From Edaphochlamys debaryana (lineage: Eukaryota; Chlorophyta; Chlorophyceae; Chlamydomonadales): DNA of 64,000 nucleotides. Position numbers and translations under genes: made by a program. The stretch spans positions 1 to 64,000 of the forward strand of contig JAEHOE010000205.1 in the NCBI GenBank assembly GCA_016858145.1, written 5' to 3'. This document shows positions 1-9,322 of this stretch, in pieces. Position 1 is the first letter of the stretch. Every line of letters starts with the position of its first letter. Below the pieces are notes generated by a model. It saw only the letters and a program-made list of their open reading frames with translations. It was not told the DNA's origin and searched no databases.

Positions 1-290
1 CCCCCTCCTCCCCCGCCTCCTCCCCCGCCGCCGCCGCACCCGCCTCCTCCTCCTCCCCCCTCCTCCTCCCCCGCCGCCGCCGCACCCGCCTCCTCCTCCT
101 CCCCCTCCTCCTCCCCCGCCGCCGCCGCACCCGCCTCCTCCTCCTCCCCCCTCCTCCTCCCCCGCCGCCGCCGCCGCACCCACCTCCTCCTCCTCCCCCG
201 CCTCCTCCGCCGCCGCCGCCGCACCCGCCTCCTCCTCCTCCTCCCCCTCCTCCTCCGCCGCCGCCGCCGCACCCGCCGCCGCCGTCGCCG
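1..290 (+). repeat. Poly-proline-encoding repeat (CCN-rich, about 60-bp higher-order unit)
   Basis: Near-identical blocks of CCT/CCC/CCG codons ending in CCGCAC (Pro-His) repeat about every 50-60 bp. They encode the hydroxyproline-rich rod of P1. The Pro-reading frame moves by one base after two of the blocks (around 55-61 and 145-152), where six Cs stand in place of the five seen in the sister copy. Confidence 0.85.
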
Positions 291-1694
291 AAGGCCCTTC
301 CTCTGCGCCGTCCTCCGTCGCCCCGTCGCCCGCCGTCGCCCAAGCCCCAGCCGCCTTGCGAGTCTTGCATCTACCTGACCATCTCTCCTCCGAAGGATCT
401 GGATGGCCGCCCGCTGCTCACCTTCAACCGGACCATCTGCATGGTGAGGCCCTTCTTACGTGTGCCATGTTTGCGTTTCCTTACAACTTTTCCATTCAGG
501 CTGCATGCCCAAGATCTAGTTCCGTACATTCGCCATTGACGCTGATCCTCTTGCTCTCCCATTCTCCTTGTTGCAGGGCCTGACGGAGGCGATCAACGAC
601 ATCATGCAGGACGCTGCCCAGCAGTACGGCGCCAAGCTGACCAAGCCCTACACTCTGGCCTCGTGCAACGGCACCTACCTGCCGGAGCAGGAGATTCTGC
701 CCGAGATGAAGGTCTGCGGCACGTTCGCGTCGGACGCCGAGGGCGCCAAGCTGCAGGAGTGGCTCACGGACGAGGGCATTGTCTTCATCGGCAACCTCCT
801 CACGGGCGGCAACTGCACGGCCTTCACCTCTGGCTACAGCTTCTTCGCTGAGGCTGCTGGCCCCGCCGGCCCCGGCTCTCCCAGCTGCCTCACGGCGCAG
901 AACCAGCAGGACTGCTTCGCCGAGTCGTCGCCGTTCCCGGTGCCCTCGCCCGCACCCTCGCCGGCGCCCTCGCCGTCGCCCTCGTTCGTGCAGACGCACA
1001 TCTGCAACCAGTCTGACGCTAACGTGCCGTACTCGGTCGGGAACCTCACGGTGGCCAGCACGCTGGACAGCCGCGGCCAGCCCGCCGTCAAGATGTGCAT
1101 TACGGTGTCGGACAAGCAGATGTGCGACCCGACGTCGACTTGCTGCAGCATGGACTTCGCCAAGGTTGAGGTGCCGGTCGCCGACCGCTGCCGCACCTCG
1201 GTCCGCGACACCACGGTCAACGGCGGCCTGCGGTCTTACAGCTGGGGCAACTACGCCGAGTTCCGTACGCTGAAGTTCACGAGCCTCACGCGGGTGCGTA
1301 CGGCACATTATTAATCATGAGGGCGGCTAAGGGTCTCGTGGGCGTTGTAGGACCTGTGCTCCGTGACCTGGTACTAAACTGCATCCGCGCGCTTGTGCCC
1401 CCGCTCTCCAGGTACTCGCCGGCAAGCCTGCCGGCGCCGAGCTGTGCTGGATTGTGCAGCCTGGGTCTTGCGCTACGCCCGAGGCCTTCTGCCTCAAGGG
1501 CGAATGCCAGGTCTCGATCTTCAACACGAAGAACAACTGCTGTGAGTAACAGCACCTCGCCACAGAAAAGCTGTTTGCTTTCTACTTGTACTTGCACAGT
1601 ACAATTGCGGCCTTGCGTCCGGTGCTGATGCCCTTTCGCTCCTCTGCCCCGCCCTCCTTGCAACCCTCCTGCAGGTCCCACGACGTTCGTATAA
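1..1694 (+). CDS. Pherophorin-like extracellular matrix glycoprotein P1 (5' truncated by window edge)
   Basis: This is the 3' part of a secreted hydroxyproline-rich cell-wall protein. Exons are <1-443, 577-1293, 1412-1541 and 1675-1694, and all phases close. Exon 1 encodes a Pro-rich rod with occasional His, then the start of an A module (PPCESCIYL). Exon 2 completes A (KVCGTFASDAEGAKLQEW), a short (SP)n/(AP)n spacer and the B module: FVQTHICNQSDANVPY, CCSMDFAKVEVP, SWGNYAEFRTLKF. Exon 3 carries ELCWIVQPGSCATPEAFC and SIFNTKNNC; the last exon gives CCPTTFV and a stop at 1692-1694. The tail matches the DUF3707 pherophorin pattern of ICW/..PEAFC/..CC. It lacks several introns that its relatives at 38-64 kb have inside B. 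The signal peptide and upstream modules lie outside the window. The family call is firm; the 5' frame before about position 180 is uncertain. Confidence 0.85.
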
Positions 1695-2538
1695 GACGCG
1701 GACTAGTCGGACGGCCTTCGTTCTCTTTGGAGACAAGGCCAGACCCGGCGCAGCGCATCCGCTGGCGTCGGGACTCTCTTCTTATTTGTCTTCGCTCTAC
1801 CTTTGTGGACCGTTGAGAGATGAGAGAGGGGGTGCCTGCGAGGATGCCTGGATCCAGCAGCTGCGCAAGCCCTTGGTGTGGGGTCTCGGCGCGCGCTCGG
1901 AAGGGCAGAGGCGCAAGCAACTCCTGGGTTTGTGGGTAGGGTCGGGACAGATTCCTCATCGTCAATCTCCATTGGCCTAGGGCAGGCTTAACGCCGTCAT
2001 ACCGTATTCCGTTCTTGTGTGTGCGTGCGTGCGTGTGTGTGTGGTGGTGTGGAGGCCAGAGCCTCACGTTGATTGCTCCGCGAGTCGGTACTTGTGTGGG
2101 CGGGTGTATCCTGGGCTGAGTCGGCTACGGCCGGCCGCTTGGGCTTACCCTAGTCACATCCCCGCCTTGCCTTTGGGTTTAAATGTGTGGAGGCGGGGGA
2201 CTCGACGGATTGAGTCGCGCGAGCATGGTTGTGTGTCATGCAGGTTGTGGGCGAAAGCACCGCGCAAGAGGGTTGGGTTGGGCATTGGGGCCGGCACTGG
2301 GCTGGGCAAGCCGGCACATGACATGATATGTGGTTAGAGGAGATAGTCTCGCAAGCAGAGAAATCAGGCCCAGAGAGCTATAGCAGATTCGAAATCCGCC
2401 AGGCCCCTTGATGAGCCGGGTGATGAAGCCTTGCCGGGGTCGGCAGTGCTTGCACGGCTCAAAGCGAATTAATCCATCCAAGCACCGGGGATCACACGCG
2501 TTAGTACTGCGGCGCGTTTTCCCCAAAACCAAAACTTT

Positions 2539-2543
2539 GTAAA
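2539..2543 (+). terminator. Candidate poly(A) signal TGTAA for P1
   Basis: TGTAA is the usual poly(A) signal in Chlamydomonas-type algae. This one is about 845 nt after the P1 stop in an A/T-rich pocket (aaaactttgtaaatttcc). The distance is long but within the range of algal 3' UTRs. No other TGTAA was noticed between the stop and this site. Confidence 0.45.
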
Positions 2544-4041
2544 TTTCCTCGTAAATCCGTGCCTCTGGTCTCTAGCCACCTCAACGGAGTGCACCCTCGC
2601 CGGACTTCATGGGAACCATGACATTCGTTGTCAGGCGGACATGCTGGGGCGGGCGAGCCGGGCGAGGCTTGCTGTGAGCCGGAGCCTAGCAGGCGCCCGT
2701 CAGGCTGGCCGTCAGGGCGGCGAAGGAGTGTTGGGGGGGGGCGGGCATAGCCCCCGCGCAGCACACAAGCAACGAGGCTATCTAGCACTACACGGAGCGG
2801 TACGCGCAGAAGATGTAGTCGGTGATGCGGCTGATAGCGGCTATGCTAGAGTAACCGGCATGCTGTTGCTGTCGACGACGTAGAGCTGCGCCGGTTACCC
2901 CTAGCAGGCTGATACAGGTCCTATGGGATACAGGCTGCTTGAAGCCGCTTCAAGAAGCCCCCAGCCGTGAAGCGTGCCAGTCCACTAAGGTCATCATGCG
3001 CGAGCGCTCACCTGCAGGTGGTGGAGACAAAGAAGAGCTGGGGGAAGATGCCACCCAACCCGTGCGTCTAGGAGCTACGTGAAGCGGCGGGACAAAAGAA
3101 GTTTTGGGGCCTAGGGCAGTATGTGCCCGGGATGGGGACCAGGAGGAGCCGGAGTCGGAGAGGCGTGGCAGGGGTGCGAAGGTGCGAAGTGGGAAGTAGC
3201 GTAGTCTGAGGCAGCATTGCTCGTAGACACCGGCCGCACCGACCGGTCGACAGAGGGACACACGCGACGGAGCTGCGCAGAGCTGACCGTGCTGTGCTGT
3301 CGGAGGGGACCTGGAGGGTGGGGCGTTGCTTGGGTTGTTTGGATGCGGCGGGGTCGCGTGCCGTGCTCGCATGCCGACGAGCTAGCGACCTTCGCCTCGG
3401 TCGAGGCCTCGCCTCAGTTGCGCACGGGACTGGGCGGTTTGGTAATGTGTACGGCACCGATGGAAGGGTGTAGTCACGCAAGTCTGGTCCTGCCGCCGAG
3501 GACTTTGCACGTCGACAATTCTGACCGTTCTGCTCGACATGCAGCTGGTGCTCAGCCTGCTCCTGCTCTTGCTCCTGCTCCTCGAGCTTGTGGCATCGCG
3601 GGCTGGGTGTGAATCGCGCGTTTTGAAATTTCAGGCACGGATTTAAGCGGCACACACCCGGAATTAATACCGGTGTAGACAACGGGGCGTAGTACTCCCG
3701 GGAAGTGGAACCCTCGGGGCCAACGCAATGTGCAGCTAGCCGGGGGCGGGTGAAGGCAGGGTACGCGCGTGGTCACTCGAGCCGGCCGCATGCGGCGCCG
3801 CGGAGCGCCCGCATCTGTACGGCATATGTACTGCAGACCAGCGCCTGCGGAGCGCTCACGTGTCCACGTGACAGGCAACACAAACGTAGTTGCCGCATCC
3901 TCCGCGTGGGGATGACGGCAGGGTGCGAGCAATGCGCAATCACCGGGGCAGGGGCAGCCGCGCACACCAATACGAGCAGGGGGGCGGGCAGGTCTGCAGG
4001 GCGACCAGCCTGAGGAAGCGGCTGGGCAGGAGCAGGATGAG

Positions 4042-4182
4042 GCGACATCAACGGGCCGAAGGGCAGAGCCTCGGGGATAGAAGACATCAACGAAGCGAAG
4101 CGCTTGGTTGTGGCGTAGGGCGTGTTACGCAGACTACGCAGGCCTGTGGGGAGCTTACCGAGCCAGCGCAGAGCCTCGGGGA
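4042..4182. repeat. Short internal direct repeats
   Basis: GACATCAACG..GCGAAG or GCCGAAG occurs at about 4042 and 4083. GCAGAGCCTCGGGGA occurs at 4063-4077 and 4168-4182. The copies interleave, which suggests a decayed tandem array rather than a gene. Confidence 0.5.
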
Positions 4183-4188
4183 GCCTCC

Positions 4189-4295
4189 ATGTGATGCACA
4201 AGCAGCAAGGCTACCTAGCACCGCATACATGGAGCGGTCCCCGCAGACAACGTTGAAGGTGAGGTCGCTGAGCGGCGGCGGCTAAGCAGCAGGAA
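4189..4295. repeat. Second copy of a diverged ~105-bp repeat (partner at about 2753-2870)
   Basis: Both copies contain CAAGCARCRAGGCTAYCTAGCAC, then ACGGAGCGG or CATGGAGCGG, then GCAGA..A.GT..., and a GGCGG.TA tail. On the minus strand the copy here is open (NVVCGDRSMYAVLGSLAAC), while the partner contains stops. It could be a remnant of a transposon or a decayed exon; the family was not recognised. Confidence 0.45.
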
Positions 4296-5000
4296 CCGCT
4301 GCAGACGTGGTGTGGGAAACACGCGACGGCCCTAAACGGAAGCCTACTTCCCTGAGCGATTCGTGGTGTCAAGGTCCCCGGCGGAGTCCGTGCATGCAGT
4401 CGACGTGCCTTTCAGCCTGCTTTGAGACTGGAGGGGGCAGAGGAATGAGGAGGTTGAGGAGGTTGAGAAGCTTGAGGAGGAATAAGCAGATTGGGGCTGT
4501 GCCGGGGTAATGCGATGAAGGCTGGGACTGGGACGGGGGCCTGTGGCTGCTCAGGAGCCAGGGCCGGGGCCGGGGCCAATGCAATGTGCAGCTAACCGGG
4601 TCTGGCCCACGCACCAGCCGACAAGTTAAGAAAGGAGTTAAGCAGTCCGCCCAGGAGGAGTCCCCCAGCAAGTAGTACGCAAGAGGCGTGGGAGAGCGCC
4701 CGTCACAGTGCGCACTAGTACTGCTGCCGTGGTGCGGTGTCACCGCACTGAACAGAGGAGTCGTGTCAACCCCAGGGGAGAGGGGACCCACCTCCCTGTT
4801 CTGGCCATCGGCGCCATCGTGGCAGCCGCGTGGAAACCTTTGCGGGGCTGGCCTGGCCAGGCCTCGGCCCTCACCAGCCTCACGCCTGTACTGGAGACCT
4901 CACGTCCTCGACGTGCACGCTAGCCTCAAGTAGCCAAAAGAATTGCGATCCCACTGCAAGGGGCGACGAGTGGGCACCGGCGTGGCTCTCTCACCAGGTC

Positions 5001-5005
5001 TTACA
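5001..5005 (-). terminator. Candidate poly(A) signal TGTAA for the Psb27-like gene
   Basis: The plus strand reads TTACA, which is TGTAA on the coding strand, about 710 nt beyond the stop at 5714. Assigned by position and motif only. Confidence 0.4.
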
Positions 5006-5498
5006 TCTCTCCAACACTGCCAACACTAAATCCCTAGGCTTCCTCCTCGCACCACAGGTGGCCAGCCTCTGTCTGCGGAGGGCCGCGGGCGGGCGCACTT
5101 ACCATGTTCGTCCCAACCCAGTCCGACCACCTATCGCACCGCATAGTTCTCACCGCATAGTTGTCATGCATACGGTACTTTCATCCTTCACAACCCAGCA
5201 AACGAGCAATCGATGGACACAACCCAAGTGTCCCTAATGCAGACTGACACGGATCGCCAAGAACGTAGCGTGCAGCTGCCATCCTCGCAACATAAGGACA
5301 GCACACTGGTCGGCTAACCCCGCACTTGGTCCCAGCCCGTCCGCTCCCTGCCATCCCAGACGACCGCGCAGCCGCGCGGCACAATAAGCCCTGCCCCGTG
5401 CGCCTATGCCGCTCAGATCACCCCGCCTCCGCCTCCTCCTTCCTCCTTCGGTGCGGCTGAGGCTGGAGGTCTCGCCCCGCCCCTACGCATCCTGACCA

Positions 5499-5750
5499 GC
5501 CCCCTACTTGCCCTCCAGCAAGTCCTTGGCCCTCAGTGGGCCTCACTACGGGACTTGGCCCTCAGTCGGCCCCATACTCCCCAGTCGGCTCCAGTACTCG
5601 GCTTCCTTGGCCTCCTCGAGGACGTTTCGCGCGGGCCCCCTACTTGCCCTGCCGTTGAAAGGCCTTGGGGCTTTCAGTTGACCCCACTAAGCGAGGTCCA
5701 AGGGGCCTGCCGCCTACTTGCCCTGCTCCAGGAAGTCCTTGGCCTGGTCC
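5499..5750 (-). repeat. Three copies of the Psb27-like C-terminal coding end
   Basis: On the minus strand the terminal codons of the gene (AKDFLEQGK plus stop, 5711-5750) recur as a BAFQRQGK-like copy at 5636-5660 (AFQRQGK plus stop) and as AKDLLEGK plus stop at 5499-5533. Each is followed by the same GGGGG/GCGG flank. The two outer copies lie in the 3' UTR. Confidence 0.75.
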
Positions 5751-8460
5751 AGGTTCTTGAGGACCGTGGTCAGCTTGGCCTTGGGCATGGCGGCGTACCT
5801 GAGGGGGGGGGAAGGGGTGTGGGCGGGGAGGGGCGTGAGCGGGGAAGGGGTGTGGGTGGGGAAGGGCGTGGATGGGGAGGGGGGTGGGTGGGCTCCCAGG
5901 GCGGGGGAGTGGGGGGCGGTGCTCTTTTCCGGCGCCAAGCCCCGTCAGTCGCTTCCCGTCCGCCCTTGCACGAGGCAGCACGACCCCCCCTCCAGCCCCA
6001 CAACGCAATGCCCGGGCGCGGCGCCGACCACCCGCACCGCGCCGACGCGTGCCAAGCCCCAAACCCAGCCCCGCAGCCCCCTCCGCCCCCCACCTCACCC
6101 CTGCGACGCCAGGTGCCCCACCACCGCGTCCACGGCGATGTACATGCGCCGGGCGCTGTCGGAACGCACGTTGCCGCCGCGGGCGTACTTGGACACCCAC
6201 TCGGCGGCCTCGATCTGGGGGAGGGAAGGAAGGGGGGATGGGGGGGGTGATGGGAGGTTTTAAGGAAAGTGGGAGAGCGGAAGGGAGGGTACCTAACCGA
6301 GCTTGGGATGGGGGGTAGGAGGGTGAGGAGGAGGGTGCGCGGGCGGAGCCTGGCACGGGGTCCGCTTGTGTCATACGGTGGGCATTACGCGAGAGCCCAC
6401 TTCCCCCGCGCCCGTTGCAGTCACCAGCCTTGAAGACGGACAGCCCTTCCCACCCCACCCGGACACCGGGACCGAAGCGCTGCTTTGTCACAGCACCCCC
6501 ATCACGCCCTCCAGTCGGCACCGGCCGCACCTTGAGCTCCTTGATCAGGGGCACGCGGTTCTTGTAGTCTTCCAGGTCCTGGGGTGGGAGGGAGGGAGGA
6601 AGGAGGTGAGGGGGGTGCGAGCGGGTTTGGGGTTACGTCGCCCTGGCCGCAACAGGGGAGGCCGCAGCCGCAGGGGGTGGGGGGGGGGATGACGCAGGGA
6701 GCGCCCGCGTGGGTTCGCCCATGGTCCAGAGCAGGTCCTGGCATGCGCTCAGTCCACTCCTCCCCCGTATCAGCACCCCCGAAGGGCCCCCCTCCCGGCG
6801 CCCCCCCCTCAGGGCCCCGCCCTCAGGCCCCCCCCCCCCCCCCCAGCCCCCCCCCCATCCCACCTCAAGCCCCGCCCCCACCCCCGCCCCCCCCGCCCCC
6901 CCCGCCCCCACCCGCCCCCACCCGCCCCCCTCACCGAGGTGGCGTAGCTGATGATGCGCTCCCGCAGCTTGAGCGTGGCGCGGGCGAACTCAGAGTCCAG
7001 CGAGGCCACCGGCACGTTGGCGGCGGCGGCTGCGGGGAGGGGCAGGCAGGGGCGGAGGGGGCAGGGCACGGGTCAGGGTCGGGGTCAGAGGCCAGAGGAG
7101 GGCGGGCTCGTGCAGCCATGCTGCCCTCGCAGGACCGCCCCCGCCAGTGCAGGCCACTCTGAGCTGTGTTCGCCCGTCAAAGTCAAGGGCTGGGAGGTAC
7201 GGGTGACGCTACCCCGCTCCAGTTCCCATCACCCCCAGACCGCCTGCCAGACAGTGAAGGGCTTGGCCGTGCCCCTTTCCAGTACCCACCAACCCCAGGC
7301 CCCCTAGCACTCACTGAAGGGCTTGGGGGTGCCGTGGGTGCCCTCTACTTCCACCCCTCACACACCCATCCCCACTGCAGCCACCCCCCCGACCCCCCCT
7401 CCCCCTGGCACTCACTGAAGGAGCGGTTGGCTTCGGTCTTGAAGCGGGCGTCCTTGACCGCATCCACGTCCTTACTGCATAGCCAAGGGGTGGGGGAAAG
7501 GGGAGAGATTTGGGATCGGCGGGTGAGCTTGTGTGTTCGCTGGTGCATGCGCGCGAGGGTGCGAGGCCGCTCCTGGTAGAGCAGGGGACGTCAGGGGCAC
7601 ATGACGGCCTGTACGCACAGCCCTTCTGAAGTCGCTGCACGGACTTGAGTCGCTGCACGGGCCTGAGCTTAACTCGAAGAACTGAGTTCAGCAAACTCAC
7701 GCGAGCAGCTGTTGGAAGCAGGCAGCGCTCTGGTCACCGTCCTCGGCATCCGCCGAACAGCCGGCTGCGACCATGGCAGGGAGCGCAGGGAGGGCAGGGA
7801 GGGAGGGCTGAGTGGACAGAGGGGATGTACAGGGCCCTAGAGTATTGACGAGTGCAGAGGAGGGGCCAGGGTGCGGCGGTCAGGGTGCCCCGGCACAAGG
7901 CAGCTCACCAAAGGCGGGGCGCACGGCGGGAGACGCCATAGAGACCACGGCGCCGGCCGCTAGTGCTAGAAGGCCGCGGCGGCTGGGCCCAACGTGGGAC
8001 TCATCAACGACCTGGGGCCTGAGGGATGGATGGGGCGGGGGCGGTGAGGTCAGACCAAAGTTCCGGGTTTTGCTTAGGAACGCTGAGGGCACTTGCAACG
8101 AGCACGTAGGCGACGTGCGACGTTCAGAGGTGGGAGAAGGACAGGCCATCCTTGCAAGCGTCGCGTCGCCACATATCCAGGCAGTGGCTCAGGCACCACT
8201 GTGTCGTTATTGGCTCAATTCCATCTGGGTGTATCTTTGACACGCGTCTGTGCAGCCCTTAAGGCTCAGCTCGGTCTCGCGCGGACGCTCGATCGCCTCG
8301 CTCCATGGCGACGAGCGCCCACTTCAGCTTGCCCGCCCTCTTGCATTGCGACTCGGAGCACGGCTCACCTGATGGATGCCTCGACACGCACGGCGCGAGG
8401 CCGGCGAGATACCCGGGCGGGGCCGACCCGCATGGCTGGGCTAGCGCTGATGGCCTGCAT
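5714..8460 (-). CDS. PSB27: Psb27-like photosystem II assembly factor, thylakoid lumen precursor (222 aa)
   Basis: Exons on the minus strand are 8460-8369, 8018-7909, 7764-7701, 7474-7416, 7029-6935, 6578-6531, 6214-6099 and 5798-5714. All junctions are GT-AG and the total is 669 nt. Residues 1-35 look like a chloroplast transit peptide (MQAISASPAMRVGPARVSRR). A twin-arginine lumen signal follows at about 43-68 (SRRGLLALAAGAVVSMAS, cleavage near AFA). The C-terminal ~110 residues fit the four-helix Psb27 family: EFARATLKLRERI, then AAEWVSKYARGG, RMYIAVDAVVGHLASQGY, MPKAKL and NLDQAKDFLEQGK. Psb27 helps assemble and repair PSII before the oxygen-evolving cluster forms. The mature protein carries about 45 extra residues before the Psb27 core. 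The start was chosen as the ATG opening the transit peptide. An unrelated lumen helical-bundle protein is the alternative. Confidence 0.65.
7180..7335 (-). repeat. Partial tandem copies of an exon end and its splice donor, inside an intron
   Basis: A ~60-bp unit repeats in the intron between 7415 and 7030. Its end resembles the 3' end of the preceding exon (CGCTCCTTCA then GTGAGTGCCA). The copy at about 7296-7334 keeps AAGCCCTTCA/GTGAGTGC with an intact donor. The copy at about 7239-7272 has lost the donor. Confidence 0.65.
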
Positions 8461-9322
8461 CCTTATCAAGTTCGGCGTCGAGGAGTGACGAAGGGGTAGA
8501 CGAGGAGTGGCGGTTGCAAGACGATTTGCGTACCGTCGCGCTGCCAGCCATATTGTCTGGCGCGCAAAACCGCCGTACAAGCGCCCCATGCAGTCGTATT
8601 CTGCCGTGCACACTCCACACTGTGAACTTGTTCCCCGGCCCCCAACCCCAGAGTTGACCTTGAAAACATAACGATGTGTCAGGCACCAAGGGGTCACAGA
8701 GGCCCGCGGCCGGCCTCTGTCGAAGATGTGTGGGCACTGGGGAGGGCGATGGGAAGGGACTGACGCTGTGGGACTGGACGCCGATCGGCGGGACCTAATG
8801 ACCGGTACTCATCTCAGGGATAGAGAGAGAAGTGTCCCCCTGGTCCTGGGAGCCTGGACTGCACCCATGGCTGGACAGCGAAGTCGTTGGCATCGGGACA
8901 GCATCGACCGACTAAGCGTTGGCTTCCTATCTAGCCGCAATGGAACAGTCTCATGGTGGATGGTGTGCTGCAAGGGTTGCGGGCGCGTGTGTTGTTGGGG
9001 GCCAGGTGCGTGCGTCGGGCTCAGGGGCGGGGGATGGTCGGGTCGGGGTCCGTGCCACAGCAATGGCGACCTCGAAGTCCCTGCGGCCAGGCTCATCCTA
9101 GCGAGAGAGCGTGCCTCTGGCTATACCCAAAGTACTCTTACAACATCAGCTTATGCGTTGTGATACCTGATAACCAAGTACGCTAACATATCACGGTTCA
9201 CCAAGTGCATTCAGTTCCCGGCTGGGACTCACTCGAGCCCCATCACGCAACCCGCTAAGAAATACTGAGCTTGCTGGTACTAGACGCTTGCGCGCCCGCG
9301 AGGCGCCGAACGCTGCGCACCC
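8461..9322. promoter_or_regulatory. Shared upstream region of the divergent Psb27-like and CFAP210 genes
   Basis: These 862 bp separate two divergent start codons, so both promoters and 5' UTRs must lie here. No clear TATA box or named motif was recognised. Reading frames on both strands are short and unconvincing. Confidence 0.55.

Larger units (their letters stand above)
3718..4600. repeat. Dispersed repeat pair around a shared ~29-bp core
   Basis: Positions 3718-3747 and 4572-4600 share GGCCAAYGCAATGTGCAGCT followed by a diverged RRCCGGG. This looks like two diverged copies of one element. No terminal inverted repeats or coding capacity could be seen. Confidence 0.5.
1695..5713. other. 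Intergenic region between P1 and the Psb27-like gene, containing both 3' UTRs
   Basis: No convincing exon was found. The left part is the probable P1 3' UTR, with a TGTAA at 2539-2543. The right part is the probable 3' UTR of the Psb27-like gene, with TGTAA on the minus strand at 5001-5005. Between them lie several degenerate repeat pairs (see separate entries) and a small GAGGAGGTT tandem at about 4446-4483. Reading frames here are short and overlap on both strands. Confidence 0.6.

Noticed and set aside
1..290. CRISPR-like regular repeat array at the left edge
   Set aside because: Repeat and spacer are the same CCN codons, the reading frame is proline-coding, and the genome is eukaryotic.
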